Of a stretch of 64,000 bases of DNA, positions 1 through 7,167 are shown piece after piece. Under the pieces are notes generated by a model. That model saw only the letters and a list, made by a program, of their open reading frames with translations, had not been told where the DNA came from and ran no database searches. The translations under genes and the position numbers were made by a program. Source of the DNA: Pseudomonadales bacterium (GTDB taxonomy: Bacteria; Pseudomonadota; Gammaproteobacteria; Pseudomonadales; UBA5518). Positions within the stretch are counted from its first letter, which is position 1, and the number at the start of each line of letters is the position of its first letter. The stretch lies in the NCBI GenBank assembly GCA_024234165.1, contig JACKOP010000002.1, positions 372,001 to 436,000 of the forward strand. The letters are read 5' to 3'.

Positions 1-459
1 GTTGGTGGTGCAACTCGCGTTCGAGACGATGCGATGCCCGGGCTGCAACCCCTCATCGTTGACACCGAGAACGATCGTATAGTCGATGTCGTCCTTCGCC
101 GGCACGGTCAGGATCACGCGCCCGGCACCGGCGTCCAGGTGCTGCTGCAGTTCGGCACGCTTCTTGAATTTGCCAGTCGCCTCGATCACCACATCGACCT
201 CGAGTTCGCGCCATGGCAACGCCGTCGGCTCCCTCTCGCCGAGCATGCGCGTGCGCCCGTTCGCCGTGACCAAGTGACTTTCTTCCAGCGCGAGCGCCCC
301 CCGGAACGGCCCCATCACGGTGTCGTAACGAAGCAGATACAGCAGTGCCGCATCGTCGAAAACGTCGTTGATCGCCACCACCTCGACATCGGGACGACCA
401 TTCAGGATGCGGAACACCGACCGTCCGATACGTCCGAATCCGTTGATTGCAACTCTCAT
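1..459 (-). CDS. gap: Glyceraldehyde-3-phosphate dehydrogenase, N-terminal part (cut by window edge)
   Basis: Cytoplasmic enzyme that oxidises glyceraldehyde 3-phosphate to 1,3-bisphosphoglycerate with NAD(P)+, in glycolysis and gluconeogenesis. Only the first 153 residues lie in the window. The Rossmann motif GFGRIGR is at residues 7-13. The catalytic segment SNASCTTN sits exactly at the window edge, with the nucleophile at Cys150. The ATG is preceded by AAGGAG at 9 nt. The start lies 14 nt downstream of a GAPDH-like gene on the same strand, so the two are probably co-transcribed. The N-terminal half looks like a normal, active enzyme; cofactor preference and the C-terminal domain cannot be seen. 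Confidence 0.95.
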   Translation of the reverse strand, partial: MRVAINGFGRIGRSVFRILNGRPDVEVVAINDVFDDAALLYLLRYDTVMGPFRGALALEESHLVTANGRTRMLGEREPTALPWRELEVDVVIEATGKFKKRAELQQHLDAGAGRVILTVPAKDDIDYTIVLGVNDEGLQPGHRIVSNASCTTN

Positions 460-473
460 CACTGCTTTCTCCT

Positions 474-1475
474 TCAGGCCCGACCCGCGTACGTACGCAC
501 CACATCGAGCACTCGGCAAGCATGCCCCAGCGTCTCGTACCAGCCCAGTGCCTTCAGCATGCGCTCGCCCGCGCGCTGGGTGCCGCGGGTGTCGAACAGC
601 AGGGATTGCCTGCAACCTATCACGTCGGATGAAACGATCGGATCCTCCGCGATGCCGACCAGATCCGGGCGCACCGCCGCTGCGGCGCGCAACGCCTCGT
701 TGACCTGTTCGGCGTCGGTGGCTGCGCGCAATACGCAGTTCAGATCGAGCAGCGAACCGTGCTGCACCGGCACGTTCAGCGCGCACCCGGAGAGCCGTCC
801 CGCGAAACGTGGCAGCAACTGCTCGATGCAGGCCGCCGACGCGTTGTAGTTCGGAATGATGTTCTGCGCTGCGGAACGGCTGCGACGCTGGTCACCCTGC
901 GCATAGTCCTGCAATGGCTGGTCACTGGTATACGCGTGGATGCTGGTCATCGCCGCGTACTCGACCCCCACCGCCCGGTCGATCGCATCGAGCAGCAGCG
1001 CCAGTGCATTGGTCGTCGGCGAACCCGCCGAGACCACCCGGTCTGCGGTGTCGGCATCCGCATCGTTGATCCCCGGAATCAGCACACGGTCGGGTTGCTC
1101 GGCGAGCGTTGCGTAGACGAGTCGCTGCCCGCCTGCAGCGAGTTGCGCCTCGGCGTGTACGCGCCGGCGGTAGCGGCCGGTCGCATCGACCACGCAGTCG
1201 ACACCGAACGCGTCCCACGGCACGTCGCCCGGTGCCACGAGCTGCAGCATGCGCGTGGAGAACGTCTCACCGTGCAGGTAGTTGCCTTCGCGTCGGCAGC
1301 TGAAACCGTCTTCGGCACCGGTTTCGAGCAGGTAATGCAGTACATCCGGCTTGCCGATGTCGGCGACCGCCACGATCTCGAGGTCGCCCGTTGCGGCCGC
1401 CAGGCGAAAGATCTGCCGCCCGATCTGTCCCAACCCCATCAGGCCGATGCGGTATCTGCGCGCCGTCTGTGGCAT
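474..1475 (-). CDS. GAPDH-like protein lacking the catalytic cysteine
   Basis: A full-length GAPDH fold of 333 residues. It has an N-terminal dinucleotide motif GLGQIGR, the segment SIHAYT that carries the family's catalytic His, and a recognisable C-terminal domain with QNIIP and VPVQHGSLLDL. The active-site segment reads SAGSPTTN where normal enzymes have SNASCTTN. The nucleophilic Cys is therefore Pro153 (codon at 1017-1019), and the preceding Asn is Ala. Normal phosphorylating catalysis should be impossible, so a regulatory or scaffold role, or a changed reaction, is inferred. An ATG at 1475 with GGAG 8-9 nt upstream is preferred over a TTG eight codons earlier. It lies 14 nt upstream of a canonical gap gene. 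Confidence 0.85.
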   Translation of the reverse strand: MPQTARRYRIGLMGLGQIGRQIFRLAAATGDLEIVAVADIGKPDVLHYLLETGAEDGFSCRREGNYLHGETFSTRMLQLVAPGDVPWDAFGVDCVVDATGRYRRRVHAEAQLAAGGQRLVYATLAEQPDRVLIPGINDADADTADRVVSAGSPTTNALALLLDAIDRAVGVEYAAMTSIHAYTSDQPLQDYAQGDQRRSRSAAQNIIPNYNASAACIEQLLPRFAGRLSGCALNVPVQHGSLLDLNCVLRAATDAEQVNEALRAAAAVRPDLVGIAEDPIVSSDVIGCRQSLLFDTRGTQRAGERMLKALGWYETLGHACRVLDVVRTYAGRA

Positions 1476-1503
1476 GTCGAATTCTCCGATTCCGGACAAA
1501 GGA

Positions 1504-1534
1504 CGACCGCCTGCGGTTGCCCCGCCGACGGTCG
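1504..1534 (-). terminator. Weak inverted repeat after hsp20
   Basis: CGACCG (1504-1509) and CGGTCG (1529-1534) can form a 6-bp stem in the 81-bp gap between the end of hsp20 and the start of the GAPDH-like gene. It has only a short, interrupted T stretch on the minus strand, so it is at best a weak terminator. Confidence 0.25.
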
Positions 1535-1556
1535 CAGCATGTGGGATACGTTGAGG

Positions 1557-2102
1557 TCAGTCGATCTTGACCTTGCGCCTGTTCGTCTTGGCCACCTTGG
1601 GCAGTGTCAGCTCGAGCACGCCGTCGTGGAACGTCGCCTTGGCAACGTCTCCCATGACTTCAGCCGGCAGCGCCAGCGTGCGCTGGAAGCTGCCACTGGT
1701 GATCTCGCGACGAAAATAGTCGCCGTGCTCTTCCCCGCTTTCCTTGTGGGTCTCGCCACGGATGGTCACCGTCTGGTCCGTCAGCGAAATCTCCAGATCG
1801 TCCTTGGCCATACCCGGAAGCTCTGCACGCACCAGAACCTCATTGTCGCGATCGATGACATCGACCTTCGGCGCGTGGGCCTGGAACGGCCAACCCGTTT
1901 GCCCGAGCGCCGGCAGCCCCATCCGTGACATCAGTCCACGCGAGAGCCTGTCGAACAGCACGTCCATTTCCTCGAACGGACTCAAGCCCCGCCCGCCCGG
2001 CTTCTCCGACTCGGCCATCGTCTCCGTCGTCTTCGTCACCTTGCTGCCCTTCGCCTTTGCCGCAACCTGCGTGCGAGCCTGTTTCGTTTTGTCACTTGCC
2101 AT
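1557..2102 (-). CDS. Hsp20/alpha-crystallin small heat-shock protein
   Basis: ATP-independent holdase chaperone that keeps unfolding proteins soluble in the cytoplasm. The 181-residue product has a Lys/Thr-rich, probably disordered first 35 residues and then a helical segment (PFEEMDVLFDRLSRG). The alpha-crystallin domain runs from about residue 75, with the typical strands VRAELPGMAKDDLEI and FHDGVLELTLPK, and a short basic tail KTNRRKVKID. The usual C-terminal I-x-I oligomerisation motif is not evident. GAGGAG lies 10 nt before the ATG. It is 61 bp downstream of the PilZ gene on the same strand. Confidence 0.93.
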   Translation of the reverse strand: MASDKTKQARTQVAAKAKGSKVTKTTETMAESEKPGGRGLSPFEEMDVLFDRLSRGLMSRMGLPALGQTGWPFQAHAPKVDVIDRDNEVLVRAELPGMAKDDLEISLTDQTVTIRGETHKESGEEHGDYFRREITSGSFQRTLALPAEVMGDVAKATFHDGVLELTLPKVAKTNRRKVKID

Positions 2103-2132
2103 GATGACGATGCTCCTCTGTAGTGATTGAGG
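2103..2132 (-). promoter_or_regulatory. Possible SD-masking hairpin in the hsp20 leader
   Basis: On the minus strand the ribosome site GAGGAG (plus-strand 2113-2118) can pair through GAGG with CCTC (plus-strand 2129-2132) across a 10-nt loop. Small heat-shock genes of Proteobacteria often use RNA thermometers that hide the ribosome site. This stem is only 4 bp, so the case is weak. Confidence 0.2.
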
Positions 2133-2163
2133 GGGTTGGAAACGGCAGCCGCGTGCCAGTTCC

Positions 2164-2496
2164 TCAGCCGTTCACGTCCACTCCGCAAGACTGCACGACG
2201 AAAGCGATCATGGCTGCGGCGATCTGTGTCTCGCTCGCATCGAGCGCGAGTGCGGCGCCGCCATCGGCTGTGCGTACCACCGCACCCCACACACACTGCG
2301 TGGCGCCAGGACGATCTTCCGAAGTCCGCAACTCGCACTGCACACGCTGGTGTCGCACCAGTTCGCAGCATTCGGTTTCGATGAACAAGCCGTGACTGCT
2401 GGCATCACGTATCCTGCCGGTAGCGATTGGCAGTCCACGCCTGTAGATCAGCGTATCGATCCCGACCGGTACGCGCGCATGGTGACGGTTCTCCAT
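2164..2496 (-). CDS. Single-domain PilZ protein
   Basis: Small protein (110 residues) made of one PilZ domain, a family that binds cyclic di-GMP and passes the signal to motility, polysaccharide or other targets. The binding signature is present: an arginine-rich segment RHHARV at residues 4-9 and the downstream DASSHG motif (D/N-x-S-x-x-G form) near residue 30. The ATG at 2496 has GGAGCGGGAG just upstream; an in-frame start 20 codons earlier lacks this. It lies between malQ and hsp20 on the same strand. The partner is unknown; a link to glycogen or stress is only positional. Confidence 0.8.
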   Translation of the reverse strand: MENRHHARVPVGIDTLIYRRGLPIATGRIRDASSHGLFIETECCELVRHQRVQCELRTSEDRPGATQCVWGAVVRTADGGAALALDASETQIAAAMIAFVVQSCGVDVNG

Positions 2497-2577
2497 CACT
2501 CCCGCTCCGCCATAAAAATCACCGTCATTGTGATCTTGACAGGCTCCGGAATGCAACGCTGCAGATCGGACTCCGGA

Positions 2578-4071
2578 TCAGGTATCGACGGACTTCGCGA
2601 GTCGACCGTAAGTGCCGAACAGGGCACGCAGGCGCACTGCGAGTTCGGACGTGAACCGCCCGGGCGCGCATTGCCAGCTCCAGTTGTCGCCGATCGTTCC
2701 CGGCCGGTTCATGCGATGGAGCGAATCGAGTGCGAGCAGATCCTGCATCGGCATCACCGCCAGCCGGGCCACCGATGCCAGCGCCGCACGCACCAGCGGC
2801 CACGGCATCGCCTCGCACGGCATGCCCAGGTATTCCAGGACACGCGCACGCCGGTCCTCGTCGAGGCTCTGGAACCAGCCGAGCGTGGTGTCGTTGTCGT
2901 GCGTCCCCGTATACACCACGTTCGACGTTTCGTGGTTGTGCGACAGATAGGGATTTGCACCATCACCGTCGAATGCGAACTGCAACACCAGCATTCCGGG
3001 CAGTGCGAACCGGTGGCGAAGCACCTCGACCTCCGGTGTGATGATGCCGAGATTTTCCGCAACCAGCGTGCCTTCGCCACTGACCTCCAGCAACGCGGCG
3101 AGCACCGCTTCGCCAGGGGTGCTCTCCCAGTGACCGACTGCCGCCGATTCGGCGTCGCGCGCAATGTGCCAGCAGGCGTGGAAGCCGCGAAAATGGTCGA
3201 TCCGCACCAGGTCGCAGCGCCGCCGCTCGGACGCCATGCGGCGCCGCCACCAGCCGTAGCCGTCCGCAGCCATCGCCTCCCACGCGTAGTGCGGATTGCC
3301 CCAACGCTGGCCTTGCGCACTGAAATAATCCGGCGGCACCCCGGTGACCGTCAGCGGCAGACCGTTCGCGTCGAGACGGAACAGTTCACGTGCACTCCAC
3401 ACATCGGCACTGTCGTGTGCCACGAAGATCGGCATGTCACCCAGGATTGCGATGCCGTGGCGCGCAGCGTAACCACGCAACTCCCGCCACTGCTCGGCGA
3501 ATACGTACTGCTCGAAACGCAGTGCGGCCAGGCGCTCGGCGAGCGTGGTGGCAGCGGCAGCAAGCGCATCCGGGTTGCGCTCACGCAACCCGGGCTCCCA
3601 GTCGGTCCACACGGTCGAGCGCCGGCTCTCGCGGATCGCGGTGAACAGCACGTAGTCCTGCAGCCAGTCCTGGGCCTCGCACCAACCCGCAAAACGCTCC
3701 CGAAGCGCACCATCGTGGCCACACGCCGCCGCGAAGCGATCCGCCGCGAGCCCGAGTGCCCATTGACGCACGCACGCGCGTTCACGTACCTGCGCCAATT
3801 CGCTCGCATCGAGCAGATGACGATCCGCCAGCCAGTCGAGACTGATCAGGCGCGGATTGCCTGCATGCACGGAGGTGGCGTTGTACGGTGAGCCGTCCAC
3901 GTGCGTCGGGCCCAGTGGCAGGACCTGCCAGATGCCGGCGCCTGAAGCTGCAAGGAACTCGATGAACCGGTATGCGTCATGCCCCATGTCACCGCTACCG
4001 TACGCCGACGGCAACGACGTGAGATGCAACAACACGCCGGCGGCACGCCGCTCCAGCAACGGCGGACTCAC
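2578..4071 (-). CDS. malQ: 4-alpha-glucanotransferase (amylomaltase, GH77)
   Basis: Cytoplasmic enzyme that moves 1,4-alpha-glucan segments between maltodextrins and releases glucose, feeding phosphorylase. The 497-residue product shows GH77 marks: an N-terminal RAAGVLLHLTSLPS, the substrate segment DMPIFVAHDSADVW, VRIDHFRGF with the catalytic Asp, and a late TGTHDNDTT block. The start is GTG, overlapping the stop of the upstream GH57 gene by GTGA, which implies translational coupling. It is the last gene of the leftward glgC - GH57 - malQ operon. Length is typical for bacterial MalQ. Confidence 0.95.
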   Translation of the reverse strand: MSPPLLERRAAGVLLHLTSLPSAYGSGDMGHDAYRFIEFLAASGAGIWQVLPLGPTHVDGSPYNATSVHAGNPRLISLDWLADRHLLDASELAQVRERACVRQWALGLAADRFAAACGHDGALRERFAGWCEAQDWLQDYVLFTAIRESRRSTVWTDWEPGLRERNPDALAAAATTLAERLAALRFEQYVFAEQWRELRGYAARHGIAILGDMPIFVAHDSADVWSARELFRLDANGLPLTVTGVPPDYFSAQGQRWGNPHYAWEAMAADGYGWWRRRMASERRRCDLVRIDHFRGFHACWHIARDAESAAVGHWESTPGEAVLAALLEVSGEGTLVAENLGIITPEVEVLRHRFALPGMLVLQFAFDGDGANPYLSHNHETSNVVYTGTHDNDTTLGWFQSLDEDRRARVLEYLGMPCEAMPWPLVRAALASVARLAVMPMQDLLALDSLHRMNRPGTIGDNWSWQCAPGRFTSELAVRLRALFGTYGRLAKSVDT

Positions 4072-5786
4072 GCCACCCCGTCCTGTGGTCCGGAGCTGCG
4101 CATCACGCCGCCGAGGGCCGGATCACCGCTGCCACGCGTGAACACATCCGCGAGGTATGGTGGCGGTTCGGCGCCGAGCAGCCGGTAGAGATTGCCGAGA
4201 TGCAGGCGAAAAAGCCGTTCGAAGTCACTGACCGACTGTCCCGGGTTGTAATCACCGAACCACCAGAACCAGTCGGATCCTTCACAGACGGCGAGCTGCC
4301 GGCTTGCGCGCTCGAGCACATCGGACGCCAGCTCGCCCACTGCCACGGCGTGATCGTAGGCGTGCTTCGCGTCGACCAGCATTTCCCAGCCGCGATTCTT
4401 GTCGGGGCTGCCGATCCAGGTCGACAGTGTTCCATACACCCAGCTGCCCGCCTTCAGTCCGGGGAGCCGCGCACGTTCCCTGCAACGTGCACGAAAGCCG
4501 CTGAACGTATCGAGGTGCAGGAACTCGTGCCCTGCAAGGCGCCGGTAGAGCGCATCCAGAAAATGGATGCCGTTTTCCGGATAGTGCTCCCAGGCATTCT
4601 CGCCATCGAGCACGATCACGATCGCGCAGTCACCCGGACTGGAACAGTGAACCGCGATGTTTTCCAGATGGTGCACCAGGTTTGCCACGGCATCGTCGGC
4701 ATGCCACCCGGAGTAGGTGAAACCGATCAGATCCGACAGGCCGTCGTCACGAAAGAAACAGTCGACGGGAATTTCACGAACCCGGTAGACATGATGCCGA
4801 CACGGCCGCGGAGCGCCGTGTTGCGATTCGTCGGCTCCACGACTGTTGAGGAGCACGCTGCCACCGCTTGCCGTCCATTCGAAGCCCTCGCTCGCGATCA
4901 ACTCCAGCGCGGGTTCGCTCAGGGCTCCTTCGGACGGCCAGCAACCGCGCGGTTCGACCCCGAGATGGTGGCGAAATACGTCGCGCCCGTGCCGCAACTG
5001 CCAGCGTGCACGCGCGGCACCGTCCGGATAGCCATCGACGTGCGGTTGTGGCGCATCGGGCTCGGTCTGCTGCCCGGCGCGCAAATCGAGCAGCAACGGC
5101 AGGATCGGGTGCGCATAAGGACTCATCGCGAGCTCCACCCGTCCCGATGCAGCCAGCGCCCGGTAGCGCGGCAGCACCGACTCCAGCATCTCGAGAATGA
5201 TCTGCAGCAACTCGTGCCGATCGTGGATGTCGAAGCCCGAACCCTTGTCCTGCAGGCGCTGTACGCGCGCATCGCTGCGCCTTACGGTCTCCGCGATCCA
5301 TCCGAGGTGATACCAGACCAGCAGATCGGCAAGGAACTCGCCACTGAGATAGTGCATCGCATCCGGATTCCCGAGCACCCAGTCGGCAATCATGGCGAGA
5401 CGGTTGAAAGCCGGAAAACGCTCGATGATGCGCTTGCGGTTCGCACGCAGGCACTGCCTGACCAGATGGCAGCGCTGCTGGCTGGCTACCGGCAATGCGG
5501 GCTCGGCCAGTGCCGCGAGCAGTGGGTCACGAACCGCCGGGCCGCCGCGCAGGTGTCCGGCGAGTTGCTGCGCATAATCGGCTATCTGTTCCAGCAGCAC
5601 CGGCGCAAAGTTCACCACCGCGCGCGCCCCGGGCACCTGCTCCAGGTGCGCCGCCATGTCCACGTAGTCCTTGATTGCGTGCAGATAGGTCCACGGAAAC
5701 TGGTACTGACCGTCGCCCAGGTCTCGGTATTCGGGCTGATGCATGTGCCAACACAGGATCACCGGCATCGGCACGATCTCAGCCAC
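4068..5786 (-). CDS. Glycoside hydrolase family 57 alpha-amylase-type protein
   Basis: Predicted cytoplasmic retaining alpha-glucan hydrolase or transferase of family GH57, acting on glycogen-derived maltodextrins. The 572-residue protein starts with the family opening CWHMHQPEYRD. It carries a WPSEGALSE segment with the likely nucleophilic Glu and a VLDGENAWE segment with the likely acid Asp. A GTG start at 5786 (AGGA 9 nt upstream) overlaps the end of glgC by 8 nt; an in-frame ATG at 5768 is the alternative. It sits between glgC and malQ. No GlgX-type debranching enzyme is visible in the window, so this protein may share in glycogen breakdown. The exact specificity (amylase, branching or transferase) cannot be told. 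Confidence 0.85.
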   Translation of the reverse strand: MAEIVPMPVILCWHMHQPEYRDLGDGQYQFPWTYLHAIKDYVDMAAHLEQVPGARAVVNFAPVLLEQIADYAQQLAGHLRGGPAVRDPLLAALAEPALPVASQQRCHLVRQCLRANRKRIIERFPAFNRLAMIADWVLGNPDAMHYLSGEFLADLLVWYHLGWIAETVRRSDARVQRLQDKGSGFDIHDRHELLQIILEMLESVLPRYRALAASGRVELAMSPYAHPILPLLLDLRAGQQTEPDAPQPHVDGYPDGAARARWQLRHGRDVFRHHLGVEPRGCWPSEGALSEPALELIASEGFEWTASGGSVLLNSRGADESQHGAPRPCRHHVYRVREIPVDCFFRDDGLSDLIGFTYSGWHADDAVANLVHHLENIAVHCSSPGDCAIVIVLDGENAWEHYPENGIHFLDALYRRLAGHEFLHLDTFSGFRARCRERARLPGLKAGSWVYGTLSTWIGSPDKNRGWEMLVDAKHAYDHAVAVGELASDVLERASRQLAVCEGSDWFWWFGDYNPGQSVSDFERLFRLHLGNLYRLLGAEPPPYLADVFTRGSGDPALGGVMRSSGPQDGVA

Positions 5787-7044
5787 GATGCACTTCCTGT
5801 CCGAGCATCTCGGGAGTCACCAGCACGATACCTTTCGGCGACACATGGAAGCGTCGCGCATCTGCCGCCGCATCGAAGCCAATCGTGGTGCCGGACGGAA
5901 TCCTGCAGCCCCTGTCGATCACGGCACGCCGCACGCGACAGCCCCTGCCGACATCCACTTCGGGAAAGATCACAGAATCCTCGATCGTCGTGTACGAATG
6001 CACGTAGACGTTCGAGAACAACAGCGAACGCGTGACCTCCGAACCCGAGACGATGCAGCCGCCGGCCACCATCGAGTCCACCGCCATACCGCGACGCCCT
6101 TCGTCGTCGAACACGAACTTTGCGGGCGGCACCTGCTGCTGATAGGTCCAGATCGGCCATTCCTGGTCATAGAGGTTCAGCTCCGGGGTCACACCGACCA
6201 GCTCCATGTTCGCCTGCCAGAACGAATCGATCGTCCCGACGTCGCGCCAATAGCCGTACGAGCCGGTGCGCGGATCACGAAACGGATAGGCATACACCGC
6301 ATATTTGCGAATCGAGGTCGGGATGATGTCGCGCCCGAAATCGTGCGTCGTCTCCGCGCGTGCGGCATCGCGTGCGAGCTCGTCGAACAGCAGCCGCGTG
6401 TTGAACACGTAGATCCCCATCGAGGCAAGCGCGCGAGCCGGGTCGTTCGGCATCGGCTGCGGGTGCTCGGGCTTCTCGGTGAACTCGGTGATGCGCCACT
6501 CCTCGTCCACGGACATCACGCCGAAGGCGCTGGCGTCCTCGAGCGGCACGTCGATGCACCCCACCGTCACATCGGCGCCGGTCTCGACATGAGCCGCGAG
6601 CATGCTGCCGTAGTCCATCTTGTAGACATGGTCACCGGCGAGAATCAGCAGGAACTCGGGGTCGTGCCGGCGAATGATATCGATGTTCTGCAGCACCGCG
6701 TTCGCGGTGCCTTCGTACCAGGAAGTCTCGATGCGCTGCTGTGCCGGCAGCAGTTCGACGAACTCGCCGAGCTCGGCGCGCAGGAAACCCCATCCGTGCT
6801 GGATGTGCCGGATCAGCGAATGCGCCTTGTACTGGGTCAGCACCCCGATGCGGCGGATTCCGGAATTCACGCAGTTGGAGAGCGGAAAATCGATGATGCG
6901 GAACTTGCCGCCGAACGGCACCGCCGGCTTGGCGCGCCAATCGGTAAGCTGCATCAGGCGGGACCCGCGCCCCCCGGCAAGGATGAGGGCCAGCGTATCG
7001 CGCGTCAGCCGGCTGACGAAACGCCCGGAACGAGCCGTTTTCAT
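5779..7044 (-). CDS. glgC: Glucose-1-phosphate adenylyltransferase (ADP-glucose pyrophosphorylase)
   Basis: Makes ADP-glucose from glucose 1-phosphate and ATP, the committed step of bacterial glycogen synthesis, in the cytoplasm. The 421-residue product has the nucleotidyltransferase start LALILAGGRGSRL, the conserved WRAKPAVPFGG and IIDFPLSN, GTANAVLQN, the FTEKP sugar-phosphate Lys region, and a C-terminal left-handed beta-helix region of hexapeptide character. The ATG at 7044 has GGGAGG 7 nt upstream. First gene of a leftward operon with GH57 and malQ, divergent from glgB. Such enzymes are usually allosterically controlled by glycolytic intermediates. Confidence 0.97.
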   Translation of the reverse strand: MKTARSGRFVSRLTRDTLALILAGGRGSRLMQLTDWRAKPAVPFGGKFRIIDFPLSNCVNSGIRRIGVLTQYKAHSLIRHIQHGWGFLRAELGEFVELLPAQQRIETSWYEGTANAVLQNIDIIRRHDPEFLLILAGDHVYKMDYGSMLAAHVETGADVTVGCIDVPLEDASAFGVMSVDEEWRITEFTEKPEHPQPMPNDPARALASMGIYVFNTRLLFDELARDAARAETTHDFGRDIIPTSIRKYAVYAYPFRDPRTGSYGYWRDVGTIDSFWQANMELVGVTPELNLYDQEWPIWTYQQQVPPAKFVFDDEGRRGMAVDSMVAGGCIVSGSEVTRSLLFSNVYVHSYTTIEDSVIFPEVDVGRGCRVRRAVIDRGCRIPSGTTIGFDAAADARRFHVSPKGIVLVTPEMLGQEVHRG

Positions 7045-7050
7045 TGCATC

Positions 7051-7091
7051 ACCTCCCTGGTGAGGTCCGGCACATGCACTTCGGGTGCCGG
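7051..7091 (-). promoter_or_regulatory. Two adjacent hairpins in the glgC leader, one covering the ribosome site
   Basis: A perfect 7-bp inverted repeat, CCGGCAC (7067-7073) with GTGCCGG (7085-7091), lies directly next to ACCTC (7051-7055) with GAGGT (7062-7066). On the minus strand the second stem contains the glgC ribosome site GGGAGG. The arrangement would allow leader folding to limit glgC translation. This is inference from base pairing only. Confidence 0.4.
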
Positions 7092-7092
7092 T

Positions 7093-7121
7093 TTGTAACT
7101 GCCACCATAATGCTTTCTAAT
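7093..7121 (+). promoter_or_regulatory. Candidate sigma70 promoter for glgB
   Basis: TTGTAA (7093-7098), a 17-nt spacer and TCTAAT (7116-7121) form a reasonable -35/-10 pair facing glgB. Transcription would start near 7128. This places the first in-frame ATG (7123) outside the message and supports the ATG at 7168 as the glgB start. Confidence 0.45.
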
Positions 7122-7167
7122 CATGATGGTAGTTCATCAAAGGTCAACACCGATTCACCCCGTGACG

